A stretch of DNA of 5,606 bases from CAYLNG01 sp964497855 (lineage in GTDB: Bacteria > Verrucomicrobiota > Kiritimatiellia > SS1-B-03-39 > UBA6053). Of this stretch, positions 1 through 5,184 are shown piece after piece. Where the stretch lies: positions 1 to 5,606 of the forward strand of contig CAZCFM010000183.1 in assembly GCA_964497855.1 (NCBI GenBank), read 5' to 3'. Made by a program: the position numbers and the translations under genes. The notes beneath the pieces are model-generated. The model had not been told where the DNA came from, did no database searches, and saw only the letters and a program-made list of their open reading frames with translations. The stretch's first letter is position 1. Every line of letters begins with the position of its first letter.

Positions 1-37
1 CAGAAGGTTACAGGTTCAAGTCCTGTCTGGTGTACCA
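1..37 (+). tRNA. tRNA, 3' part only (anticodon outside window)
   Basis: The T arm is complete: a 5-bp stem ACAGG/CCTGT (10-14 with 22-26) closes the canonical seven-base loop TTCAAGT (15-21). It is followed by the 3' acceptor strand CTGGTGT (27-33), discriminator A34 and an encoded CCA (35-37). Positions 5-9 (AGGTT) fit a five-base variable loop, so this is a class I tRNA. The anticodon, D arm and 5' acceptor strand lie left of the window; the 5' acceptor strand should read ACACCAG. The amino acid cannot be read from what is present. The visible 3' half resembles some tRNA-Arg genes, but that is memory-based and weak. Confidence 0.92.
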
Positions 38-42
38 TCTTC

Positions 43-80
43 AAACCCTCGAAAAACCAGTGTTTTCGAGGGTTTTTCTT
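43..80 (+). terminator. Rho-independent terminator of the tRNA
   Basis: A perfect 13-bp inverted repeat pairs 43-55 with 63-75 around a seven-base loop (56-62). Its core is CCCTCGAAAA/TTTTCGAGGG, and it runs into a T-rich tract (73-80, TTTTTCTT). It starts five bases after the CCA end, so it ends the tRNA transcript. Read on the opposite strand it is followed only by TTT and would be a weak terminator for tatA, which stops about 100 bp away. Confidence 0.88.
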
Positions 81-83
81 GTA

Positions 84-135
84 CCGATTCCCCGGCACTC
101 CTTTAACGGTGGAATCGGACCTGGGAATGAGGTCC
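84..135. repeat. Two overlapping inverted repeats between tRNA terminator and tatA
   Basis: CCGATTCC (84-91) is the exact reverse complement of GGAATCGG (111-118), with a 19-base loop. GGACCT (117-122) pairs with AGGTCC (130-135) around a seven-base loop. The two stems share bases 117-118, so both cannot form completely at once. Neither is followed by a T-run on either strand, so they are not typical intrinsic terminators. Nothing else is recognisable between 81 and 178, and no gene is supported there. Confidence 0.4.
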
Positions 136-178
136 CAAACCTGGAATAGCTCAGGGCCGCTTGTGAAACTTCCCCTCA

Positions 179-391
179 TCAGCTCTTTTTGTTGCTTTCG
201 GCTTCTTTGCGGCCTTCGGCCAACTCCCGTTCGGCCTCCTCTTTGCCTTTTTTAAACTCACTGATGCTTTTGCCCAAGGAGCGGGACAATTCGGGGAGTT
301 TTTTGGCGCCGAAAAGAAGAAAAAATACGGCAAAAATCACCATCAATTCGGAAAAACTTGGGGTCCAGGCCAGAGGGAGTTGAATCTGCAT
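179..391 (-). CDS. tatA: TatA, twin-arginine translocase pore-forming subunit
   Basis: This is the TatA-family subunit that oligomerises in the inner membrane, so that TatC-bound folded substrates carrying twin-arginine signals can cross. The 70-residue product has the family plan. A short periplasmic N-terminus precedes a polar E15 at the start of a single membrane helix (about 15-27). The hallmark hinge F27-G28 follows, with A-K-K-L-P-E at 29-34. An amphipathic helix spans about 34-47 and is followed by a highly charged Lys/Glu-rich tail. The length is near the lower end for TatA. The start is the only plausible one in frame, although no clear Shine-Dalgarno motif precedes it. It points away from the tatB-like/tatC pair, 62 bp from that start codon. 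No T-rich hairpin is seen directly after the stop. TatA rather than TatB is favoured by the FG-x-K-K-LPE signature and short tail. Confidence 0.94.
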   Translation of the reverse strand: MQIQLPLAWTPSFSELMVIFAVFFLLFGAKKLPELSRSLGKSISEFKKGKEEAERELAEGRKEAESNKKS

Positions 392-453
392 AGAAGTGTC
401 CGGGTTGCGTTTCGGGCTGGATCATTTCATTTTTACGCGTAATTACAAGCACC
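392..453. promoter_or_regulatory. Divergent tat intergenic region, likely back-to-back promoters
   Basis: These 62 bases separate the start codons of tatA (minus) and the tatB-like gene (plus), so they must hold the promoters of both unless transcription enters from outside. The centre (about 421-446) is clearly more AT-rich than its surroundings and contains TAATTA (440-445). No confident -35/-10 pair with 17-bp spacing could be assigned on either strand. Neither start codon has an evident Shine-Dalgarno sequence, so short-leader or leaderless mRNAs are possible. The promoter role is inferred from gene orientation. Confidence 0.4.
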
Positions 454-798
454 ATGTCCAATCTCCTTTATCCGGCCTTCCTCAACTCCATGGGGTCCGG
501 GGGGGAACTGTTGGTGGTTTTCCTGGCCATCCTCATCCTTTTCGGCACCAAATCTCTGCCTGAAACTCTGCGGACCCTCGGTCGCTGGAGGGAACAGCTG
601 CGCCAGATTTCCAACGACATACAGCGGGAAATTCTGGATGCGGGAGAGCCTCTGCACAAGGCCAGGAAGGTCTGGCAAGAGGAAATGAAGGACCTCACCG
701 TGTCCAGCGGTCCGCGCGCCCTCCCGGCGGAAGTACCGCCCCCCGCTCCATCCCCGGAAACTACCCCCCCCGAAGAGAGGCCCTCCGCCGATGCGTAA
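454..798 (+). CDS. tatB: TatA/TatB-family subunit in TatB position
   Basis: This membrane subunit of the twin-arginine translocase is encoded immediately before tatC, the usual place for TatB, which with TatC forms the substrate receptor. The 114 residues comprise a short N-terminus, a polar E18 at the start of a hydrophobic helix (about 18-30), a hinge and S-L-P-E (34-37), and a long charged amphipathic helix (about 36-75). A Pro-rich tail follows (about 85-112), with PPPAPSPETTPPEERP-type composition. The longer charged region and the position favour TatB. However, the hinge is F30-G31-T32-K33, as in TatA, rather than the Gly-Pro of classical TatB. It could therefore be a second TatA-type or bifunctional subunit. 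No good ribosome-binding site precedes the ATG, and no alternative start was found. The stop (796-798) lies 10 bp before the preferred tatC start. Confidence 0.86.
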   Translation: MSNLLYPAFLNSMGSGGELLVVFLAILILFGTKSLPETLRTLGRWREQLRQISNDIQREILDAGEPLHKARKVWQEEMKDLTVSSGPRALPAEVPPPAPSPETTPPEERPSADA

Positions 799-804
799 AG
801 AGGG
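799..804 (+). promoter_or_regulatory. Ribosome-binding site deciding the tatC start
   Basis: AGAGGG sits 4 bases before the ATG at 809. The in-frame ATG at 791, which overlaps the end of the preceding gene by 8 bases, has only pyrimidine-rich sequence (CCCTCCGCC) upstream. This favours 809 as the translation start. Confidence 0.6.
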
Positions 805-808
805 CGAC

Positions 809-1531
809 ATGACCCTCCTCGAACATCTCGAGGATCTTCGGAAAATGCTCATCCGGATCTCCGCCGCCATCGTCTTTGGCATGGTGGTGGTCGCCCCTTT
901 TACGCCCCAGGTGCTCGGAATCCTCACGCTGCCCCTGCGTGAGATTGGCCTCGATCCCTCGGAATTTCTCATCAACCTCAAGGTCATGAGCGGCTTTAGC
1001 GTGGCCATGACCCTGATCTTTTGGACCGGCCTGCTGCTGGCCACGCCGTTCATCGTGTTTTTTGTGGCCCAATTTGTCTTCCCCGCGCTGCACAAAAACG
1101 AAAAAAGGATCGTGAAATTCTCTTCAGTTTTTGCGGTGCTGCTGTTTTTCCTGGGGGCGGCCCTCGGTTTTTTCGGCACCACGGGCCTCGCGCTTCAGGC
1201 CCTGATCACCGGCCTGAACGATTGGCTGGGAATCCGTATGGACCGGGTGGAAACCCCGGATTACATCGTTTTTGTGGTGAAACTGGTGTTGGGCTTTGGC
1301 TTGGCCTTTGAACTCCCCCTCGTGCTGCTCATGCTGGGCTATGCGGGTTTGGTGGACACACAAACCCTGTGCAAGTTCCGCCGACACGTGGTTGTCGGCC
1401 TTTTGATCCTGGCCATGATGCTCACCCCCCCCGAACCGATCTCGCAAATCGTCATGGCCTCCGCACTCTACTTCTTTTATGAGATCTGCATCCTGATGCT
1501 GCGCCGGCACGAGAAGAAAACAGCCGTCTAA
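809..1531 (+). CDS. tatC: TatC, twin-arginine translocase signal-receptor subunit
   Basis: TatC is the six-helix inner-membrane protein that binds twin-arginine signal peptides and recruits TatA. Counting from the 809 start (240 aa, normal length), the cytoplasmic N-terminus carries the family motif H-L-E-D-L-R (6-11). The first periplasmic/cytoplasmic transition region ends in F-P-A-L-H-K-N-E-K-R (91-100), with the conserved signal-binding glutamate at E98. F-E-L-P (167-170) marks helix 4 with the conserved E168. L-T-P-P-E (205-209) lies between helices 5 and 6. Hydrophobic helices fall at about 14-32, 64-89, 102-124, 151-174, 192-205 and 210-230. I chose ATG809 because it has a Shine-Dalgarno motif and gives the common N-terminus M-T-L-L-E-H-L. 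ATG791 would add six residues and overlap tatB by 8 bp. Two conserved acidic positions show conservative swaps compared with E. coli: Glu to Asp in the N-terminal motif and Asp to Glu after the Pro-Pro. Confidence 0.97.
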   Translation: MTLLEHLEDLRKMLIRISAAIVFGMVVVAPFTPQVLGILTLPLREIGLDPSEFLINLKVMSGFSVAMTLIFWTGLLLATPFIVFFVAQFVFPALHKNEKRIVKFSSVFAVLLFFLGAALGFFGTTGLALQALITGLNDWLGIRMDRVETPDYIVFVVKLVLGFGLAFELPLVLLMLGYAGLVDTQTLCKFRRHVVVGLLILAMMLTPPEPISQIVMASALYFFYEICILMLRRHEKKTAV

Positions 1532-1563
1532 CCCTCAGGCTCCTGATGGAGGCAGCCGTTTCT

Positions 1564-1914
1564 TCAGAACGGATAGTCTTCGCTGGCGCTGTCCGGAAGA
1601 TCGGCGTCGAGGGGAGGACCGTCTTGGTCGGCGGGGGCGGCCTGGGCTTCGCTGCCCATCTGCATTTTCCAGGCCTGGAGATCGACGAAGTAGCGGCCTT
1701 TGTATTCGTTGCCGCGCAGATCGAAGCTGACAGTCACTTCCTGGCCGGGTTTGACCTTGTCCAACAGGGAGGTCTTGTCCTTCACGAAGGCCAGTTTGAT
1801 GTCCTGAGGATATTGGTCTTTGGTGGTCACGACAAATTCGCGTTTGGTGAATCCACTGTTGAAGGTCATGGTGTCCATGACAGTCTTGATCGTGCCGTTC
1901 AGTTCGTAACTCAT
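1564..1914 (-). CDS. DUF3127 OB-fold protein with SSB-like acidic C-terminus
   Basis: This small protein of 116 residues matches my recollection of the DUF3127 family, seen mainly in Bacteroidota and Verrucomicrobiota; its function is unknown. Residues 1-83 form the conserved part. Recognisable stretches are F22-x-K-R-E-F-V-V-T-T (22-31), Y-P-Q-D-I-K (35-40), V-S-F-x-L-R-G-N-E (62-70) and G-R-Y-F-V-x-L-Q-A-W (73-82). The predicted secondary structure is nearly all beta, as in OB-folds. Residues 84-116 are a flexible Ala/Pro/Asp-rich tail ending in S-E-D-Y-P-F. This resembles the acidic D-D-x-P-F tip with which single-stranded DNA-binding protein recruits partners. A DNA-related role is inference. 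The start is supported by AGAGGA (1921-1926), six bases upstream. The gene is the last of the minus-strand unit, 79 bp after the secreted-protein gene, so it may also have its own promoter. It converges with tatC, with 32 bp between the two stops. Confidence 0.9.
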   Translation of the reverse strand: MSYELNGTIKTVMDTMTFNSGFTKREFVVTTKDQYPQDIKLAFVKDKTSLLDKVKPGQEVTVSFDLRGNEYKGRYFVDLQAWKMQMGSEAQAAPADQDGPPLDADLPDSASEDYPF

Positions 1915-1993
1915 GTCATTTCCTCTTGGGGGATGGTGTTTGGAATTGCTTCTCTTTTGCCACGCCGGGCCGGGAGTGCAAGCGGAAAGCGTC

Positions 1994-2860
1994 TCAGTTC
2001 AGAAAGTAGGTGACGGTGGCGTTCCAGGTGTAGGCGCGCAGACCGACCACGGGTTCGGACGAGAGAACACGAATGAGCACCTGCGTGTCGGCGGAACCGA
2101 GCACATCGACTTGTTCGACTTTCACGCCGGAAGCGCTGCCGCTGAGTACCGTGGCCCCGTTGTAGCTGATTTCGTAGGTTTCGGCCCCGCCGTCCACACC
2201 GTCGAACTCCAGGCGGATTCGCACGCGGCGGATGTTGCGTCCGGCGAGATCGCTGGCCGCGTCCAGCGTGTTCACTTTCGGGAGCGCGGGCGCGGGACTG
2301 CTGACGGTGTCGGAGGCGCTGCGGACAATCAGTTGGTCGGCCGGGTCGCCCGGATCGGGGGGCGGTGTGTTCGAATCCCCGCCGCCGCCACTGCCGGCAA
2401 GGGCCACGCCCGCGCCAATGGCCACGGCCGCGCCCGCGCCGATGAGCACCGGCTTCTGCCAACTTCCCTCTTTTTCCGGCGCGGCGGCCCCGGAGATCAC
2501 CCGCACGGTTGTCCAATTGGTTTCGGAGCGAACCCCCACATTATCTCGCGCCTCCATGTAGTAGCGGAAGGACTGCGCACCGGCGAAGAGGCGAGGATCC
2601 ACGTGTCCAACGTAGACGCCGGCGCCCGCAGGTCGCATGACAATTCGTTGCGGCGCGGTGCCGCCGCTCTGCGCCACGTGCAGCGTCACTTCCGCAATCG
2701 GACGGCTGTGGCCGACACGGGCGACCAGACGCAAGGGTTGTCCCGCCGCAACCGAGGTTGGCGCTTCGTGCGCAATTTTTGGACGGGTGGGTGCGGTTTG
2801 GGCACGAACCGACATCGTGACCAGTGATAACACACACACAAACAGACTGAAAAAACGCAT
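1994..2860 (-). CDS. Secreted/surface protein: Ig-like domain, Gly/Ala helix, beta-rich C-terminal domain
   Basis: I do not recognise a named family; a 288-residue exported protein is visible. Residues 1-20 are a signal peptide: M-R-F-F, a hydrophobic core, then V-R-A before the likely cleavage at A20/Q21. Residues about 24-125 look like a bacterial Ig-like beta-sandwich, with a late F-R-Y-Y-M-E-A-R-D-N-x-G stretch typical of such folds. Residues about 130-155 form a Gly/Ala/Val-rich hydrophobic segment with GxxxG-like spacing. A Ser-Gly/Pro/Asp linker (about 156-172) and a second beta-rich domain to the end follow. The ATG at 2860 is chosen over the further upstream ATG (2959). It gives a proper signal peptide, has GGAG (2868-2871) seven bases upstream, and avoids a long overlap with the preceding gene. 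It follows the short CNNM gene by 19 bp, so co-transcription is likely. Ligand and role are unknown. Confidence 0.82.
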   Translation of the reverse strand: MRFFSLFVCVLSLVTMSVRAQTAPTRPKIAHEAPTSVAAGQPLRLVARVGHSRPIAEVTLHVAQSGGTAPQRIVMRPAGAGVYVGHVDPRLFAGAQSFRYYMEARDNVGVRSETNWTTVRVISGAAAPEKEGSWQKPVLIGAGAAVAIGAGVALAGSGGGGDSNTPPPDPGDPADQLIVRSASDTVSSPAPALPKVNTLDAASDLAGRNIRRVRIRLEFDGVDGGAETYEISYNGATVLSGSASGVKVEQVDVLGSADTQVLIRVLSSEPVVGLRAYTWNATVTYFLN

Positions 2861-2879
2861 AACAATTCTCCAAAAGAGT

Positions 2880-3869
2880 TCAACGTTCATAGAGTGGCCC
2901 GACGATTTCTTCAAGCACGACTTCAGACGTGACAAATCCGATGACCTGACCGCCGTCACCCCGGATCAGCAGCATGGGCTGACGGCTCATGCGCAGCCGG
3001 GGCAACAGATCGTCCGCCGGCGTGTCGGAATCGATGTACTGCGGAGGACGGATGAGGTCGGGGAGGCGCAGGTCGGGATCGTCGATGTGTTCAAACAAAT
3101 CGCTGACCTTGAGGATGCCGGTGAAGCGCTGGTCACTTTCCGACCAGACGGGAAAACTTTTGACGCGGGAGCGGGAGGCGAGTTCGAGGATCTCGCGCAT
3201 GGGCATGTCCGGGGTGATGCGCAACATGCGTTCGCGGGGAATCATCACGTCGCGCGCGGTTTTGTCGGACAGGGCAAAAACGCCGATGACCATGCGGCGG
3301 CGCTGTTCGCCGAGGTCGGGGGTGGCGCCACTTTCGCGGCTGAGCAGGAAGAGGATGTCCTTGCGGGTGATGCGGGCTTTGTTTTCGAGGGCGGCGGCAT
3401 CGGCCCCGGCGGGAATCAGCAGACGGACCAATCCGATGATCGGGGTGCTGATCCATCGAAACAGAAACACGAAAAAGCGGAACACATCCACAAAGCGGGC
3501 GGTGCGGTTGAGCGGATGGCTCTGAAACCAGGCTTTGGGGAGATACTCGCCAAATACGAGAATGATCACGGTCAACACCCCCCCGGATACCAATCCGCCG
3601 ATCTTTTCTCCCAACAGGGCTACGCAGAGAGCCGTTCCCGCAATGGTAATGGTGGAGTTGACCAAATTATTGCCCACCAAGGTGGTTCCGAGCAGATGAT
3701 CCGGTTTCTCCAGCAGGGCCTGCAAGTGCAGCGCGCGCCGTTCACGGCGTTTGACAAGATGGCGGAGGCGGACGCGGTTAATCGAGACGATGCCGGTCTC
3801 CATGCCCGAGAAAAAGGCGGAGGCCAACAGGCACAATAGCAGCAGGAGAAGATTTTGAAGGATGCTCAT
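2880..3869 (-). CDS. CNNM/CorC-family membrane protein lacking the CorC_HlyC domain
   Basis: This is the second of two adjacent CNNM (DUF21) proteins, a family linked to Mg2+ or other divalent-cation efflux; members were historically called hemolysin C-like. The 329 residues hold a DUF21 membrane domain at about 1-155. Its family motifs are F-F-S-G-x-E-T (19-25), V-G-N-N-x-V-N (65-71) and F-G-E-Y-x-P-K (106-112). A CBS pair follows: D-V-M-I-P-R begins at 207 and the second repeat runs from about 270 to 320. The protein ends at V-G-P-L-Y-E-R, straight after the second CBS. The usual C-terminal CorC_HlyC domain is absent, and there is no sign of a frameshift or decayed remnant after the stop. 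Its ATG overlaps the stop of the upstream CNNM gene (ATGA), so the two are probably translated together and may form a heteromer. The transported ion cannot be determined. Confidence 0.94.
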   Translation of the reverse strand: MSILQNLLLLLLCLLASAFFSGMETGIVSINRVRLRHLVKRRERRALHLQALLEKPDHLLGTTLVGNNLVNSTITIAGTALCVALLGEKIGGLVSGGVLTVIILVFGEYLPKAWFQSHPLNRTARFVDVFRFFVFLFRWISTPIIGLVRLLIPAGADAAALENKARITRKDILFLLSRESGATPDLGEQRRRMVIGVFALSDKTARDVMIPRERMLRITPDMPMREILELASRSRVKSFPVWSESDQRFTGILKVSDLFEHIDDPDLRLPDLIRPPQYIDSDTPADDLLPRLRMSRQPMLLIRGDGGQVIGFVTSEVVLEEIVGPLYER

Positions 3870-5107
3870 TCGCCGCCCCCCTCTTCCAGATGGGTCCGTT
3901 CCAACAGGACCAGCACGATGCGGTGGCGTCGCACCTGGCGCGCCATCGCGCGATAGCCGGGGCCGGTGATGATTTCGTTGTGCACGGGAATGTGTTCGGC
4001 CTGTTCCACGAACCAGCCCGCCAAACGGTCAGCCGTTTCCGCCTCCAGCCGCAGGCCGGTGATGCGTTCAACGTCGAGAAGGTGGGTTTGCCCGTCGAGC
4101 AGCCAGGCGGTTTCGGTGAGCTGCTCGCTGACCAGCCGGTCCTTGTCGTCGGGGTCCATGACGCCGGTGAGTTCCTCGAGGATGTCGCCGCGGGTGATCA
4201 GGCCGGCGGTGCCGCCGTATTCGTCGACGACGATGACCACGCGCAGGCGGTTGGTGAGCATCTGGGTGAGGAGTTTGTCGAGGGTGCAGAATTCCGGCAC
4301 GTAGAAGGGTTTGATCGTGGCTGCTTTGAGGTCGCGCGCCGGATCGAGCAGAAAGGCGCGGACATCGAGCAGGCCTTCAATGCGGTCCAGTTGCCCGCGG
4401 TAGAGCACGAGGTGGCGCACGCCGCAATTTTTGGCGGCAGTGACGATATCGGTGGGCATTTCGTCGAGATCGACGCCCTCCAGGTCCACGCGGGGCGTCA
4501 TCACGTCGGCGGCGCTCTGGCGCTCCAGCGAGAGAATGGCGCGCACCATCTTGTGTTCGTGTTCGTCGAGGGTTCCGCTTTCGCCGCCGGCATCCATGAG
4601 GGTGTCGTATTCGGCGCGGGTCAGGATATGGCCGCTGGGACGGAAGCTGTGGGCAAAGCGGTTGGTGAGGGACTCCAACATGCGGCGGGGAACGGTCAGG
4701 AAACGTTCGATGATCAGGAGCGGACGGGCGTAGGCGCAGGCCATGCGGGTGTGGTTGAGAATGGCCAGACGCTTGGGGCCGTATTCGCCGAAGATAACCG
4801 TCAGAAGGGTTAGAAGCACCACTTGGAGCGTCTCACTGCCCATGCCCATTTTGCTGAGGAACAAAGCCCCCACAATCCAGAGTTCTACGTTGACGATGGT
4901 GTTGCCGATGAGCACGGTGGAGAGCAGCCGCGTGGGCTGGTCCAGCAGGCGGCGCAGGCGGAGCGAATGGTGCGGGTTCTTTTCCCCGATGCGGTTGATC
5001 TCCTGCGGGTCCAGGGAAAACAAGGCCGTTTCCGCGCTGGAGAAGAAGGCGGAAGCGAGCAGCAGCAGCAGGAAGGCCACACCGAGAAGGATGAGCAGGG
5101 CACTCAT
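3866..5107 (-). CDS. CNNM/CorC-family transporter, full length (DUF21, CBS pair, CorC_HlyC)
   Basis: This 413-residue inner-membrane protein belongs to the CNNM/CorC family, whose studied members export Mg2+. An N-terminal hydrophobic helix runs straight into F-F-S-S-A-E-T-A-L-F-S (21-31). The other DUF21 motifs are I-G-N-T-I-V-N (67-73) and F-G-E-Y-G-P-K (106-112). The first CBS motif starts at D-V-M-T-P-R (201-206). The second carries V-V-D-E-Y-G-G-T-A-G-L (293-303). A CorC_HlyC domain spans about 330-407, starting near T-A-W-L-L-D-G and including H-I-P-V-H-N. The ATG at 5107 gives the usual N-terminus. It has no well-placed Shine-Dalgarno (GGAG is 14 bases away) but overlaps the stop of a 26-codon ORF as ATGA, suggesting translational coupling. 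A GTG at 5143 would add 12 residues and also lacks a ribosome-binding site. The gene overlaps the next CNNM gene by 4 bp. Confidence 0.96.
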   Translation of the reverse strand: MSALLILLGVAFLLLLLASAFFSSAETALFSLDPQEINRIGEKNPHHSLRLRRLLDQPTRLLSTVLIGNTIVNVELWIVGALFLSKMGMGSETLQVVLLTLLTVIFGEYGPKRLAILNHTRMACAYARPLLIIERFLTVPRRMLESLTNRFAHSFRPSGHILTRAEYDTLMDAGGESGTLDEHEHKMVRAILSLERQSAADVMTPRVDLEGVDLDEMPTDIVTAAKNCGVRHLVLYRGQLDRIEGLLDVRAFLLDPARDLKAATIKPFYVPEFCTLDKLLTQMLTNRLRVVIVVDEYGGTAGLITRGDILEELTGVMDPDDKDRLVSEQLTETAWLLDGQTHLLDVERITGLRLEAETADRLAGWFVEQAEHIPVHNEIITGPGYRAMARQVRRHRIVLVLLERTHLEEGGGE

Positions 5108-5184
5108 GTGCGAGGGTGCAACTCCCCCCCGCCAGGGCGGCACGGGTATGGGTCGGCATCAGATGGGGAAACAATCTCGGTCAT
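5104..5184 (-). CDS. Possible 26-codon ORF coupled to the CNNM gene
   Basis: The frame starts with ATG (5184-5182), preceded by AAGGAG (5188-5193) at a short three-base spacing. It encodes 26 residues beginning M-T-E-I-V-S-P-S and ending H-P-R-T. Its TGA (5106-5104) overlaps the ATG of the CNNM gene (ATGA). Its own ATG in turn overlaps the TGA of the frame upstream (5183-5181), again as ATGA. No known peptide is recognised. It contains a run of seven G (5124-5130 as C on the plus strand); one extra G would fuse it in frame to the CNNM protein. It may be a translated leader that delivers ribosomes to the CNNM start, the true N-terminus split by an indel, or chance. Confidence 0.4.
   Translation of the reverse strand: MTEIVSPSDADPYPCRPGGGELHPRT

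Noticed and set aside
433..1182. Minus-strand frame of 249 codons across tatB-like gene and tatC
   Set aside because: It is antisense to two convincing tat genes, shows no domain and has an Arg/Ser/Gly-rich composition typical of a shadow frame.
1532..1563. Possible bidirectional terminator between tatC and the DUF3127 gene
   Set aside because: Only short stems such as TCAG/CTGA with a four-base loop can be drawn, and no T-run follows on either strand.
1915..1993. Interrupted GC-rich hairpin (around GCCGGGCCGGG, 1963-1980) as a terminator after the secreted-protein gene
   Set aside because: The stem is broken by mismatches, and the minus-strand continuation is CAAAAGAG rather than a T-run. 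Read-through to the DUF3127 gene remains possible.
2826..2842. CA dinucleotide run as a microsatellite or repeat element
   Set aside because: It is about six CA units within the signal-peptide codons (Val/Cys-rich on the minus strand), too short to call a repeat locus.
2861..2959. Upstream ATG (2959) adding 33 residues to the secreted protein
   Set aside because: It would overlap the CNNM gene by 80 bp and bury the signal peptide. The ATG at 2860 has GGAG at good spacing.
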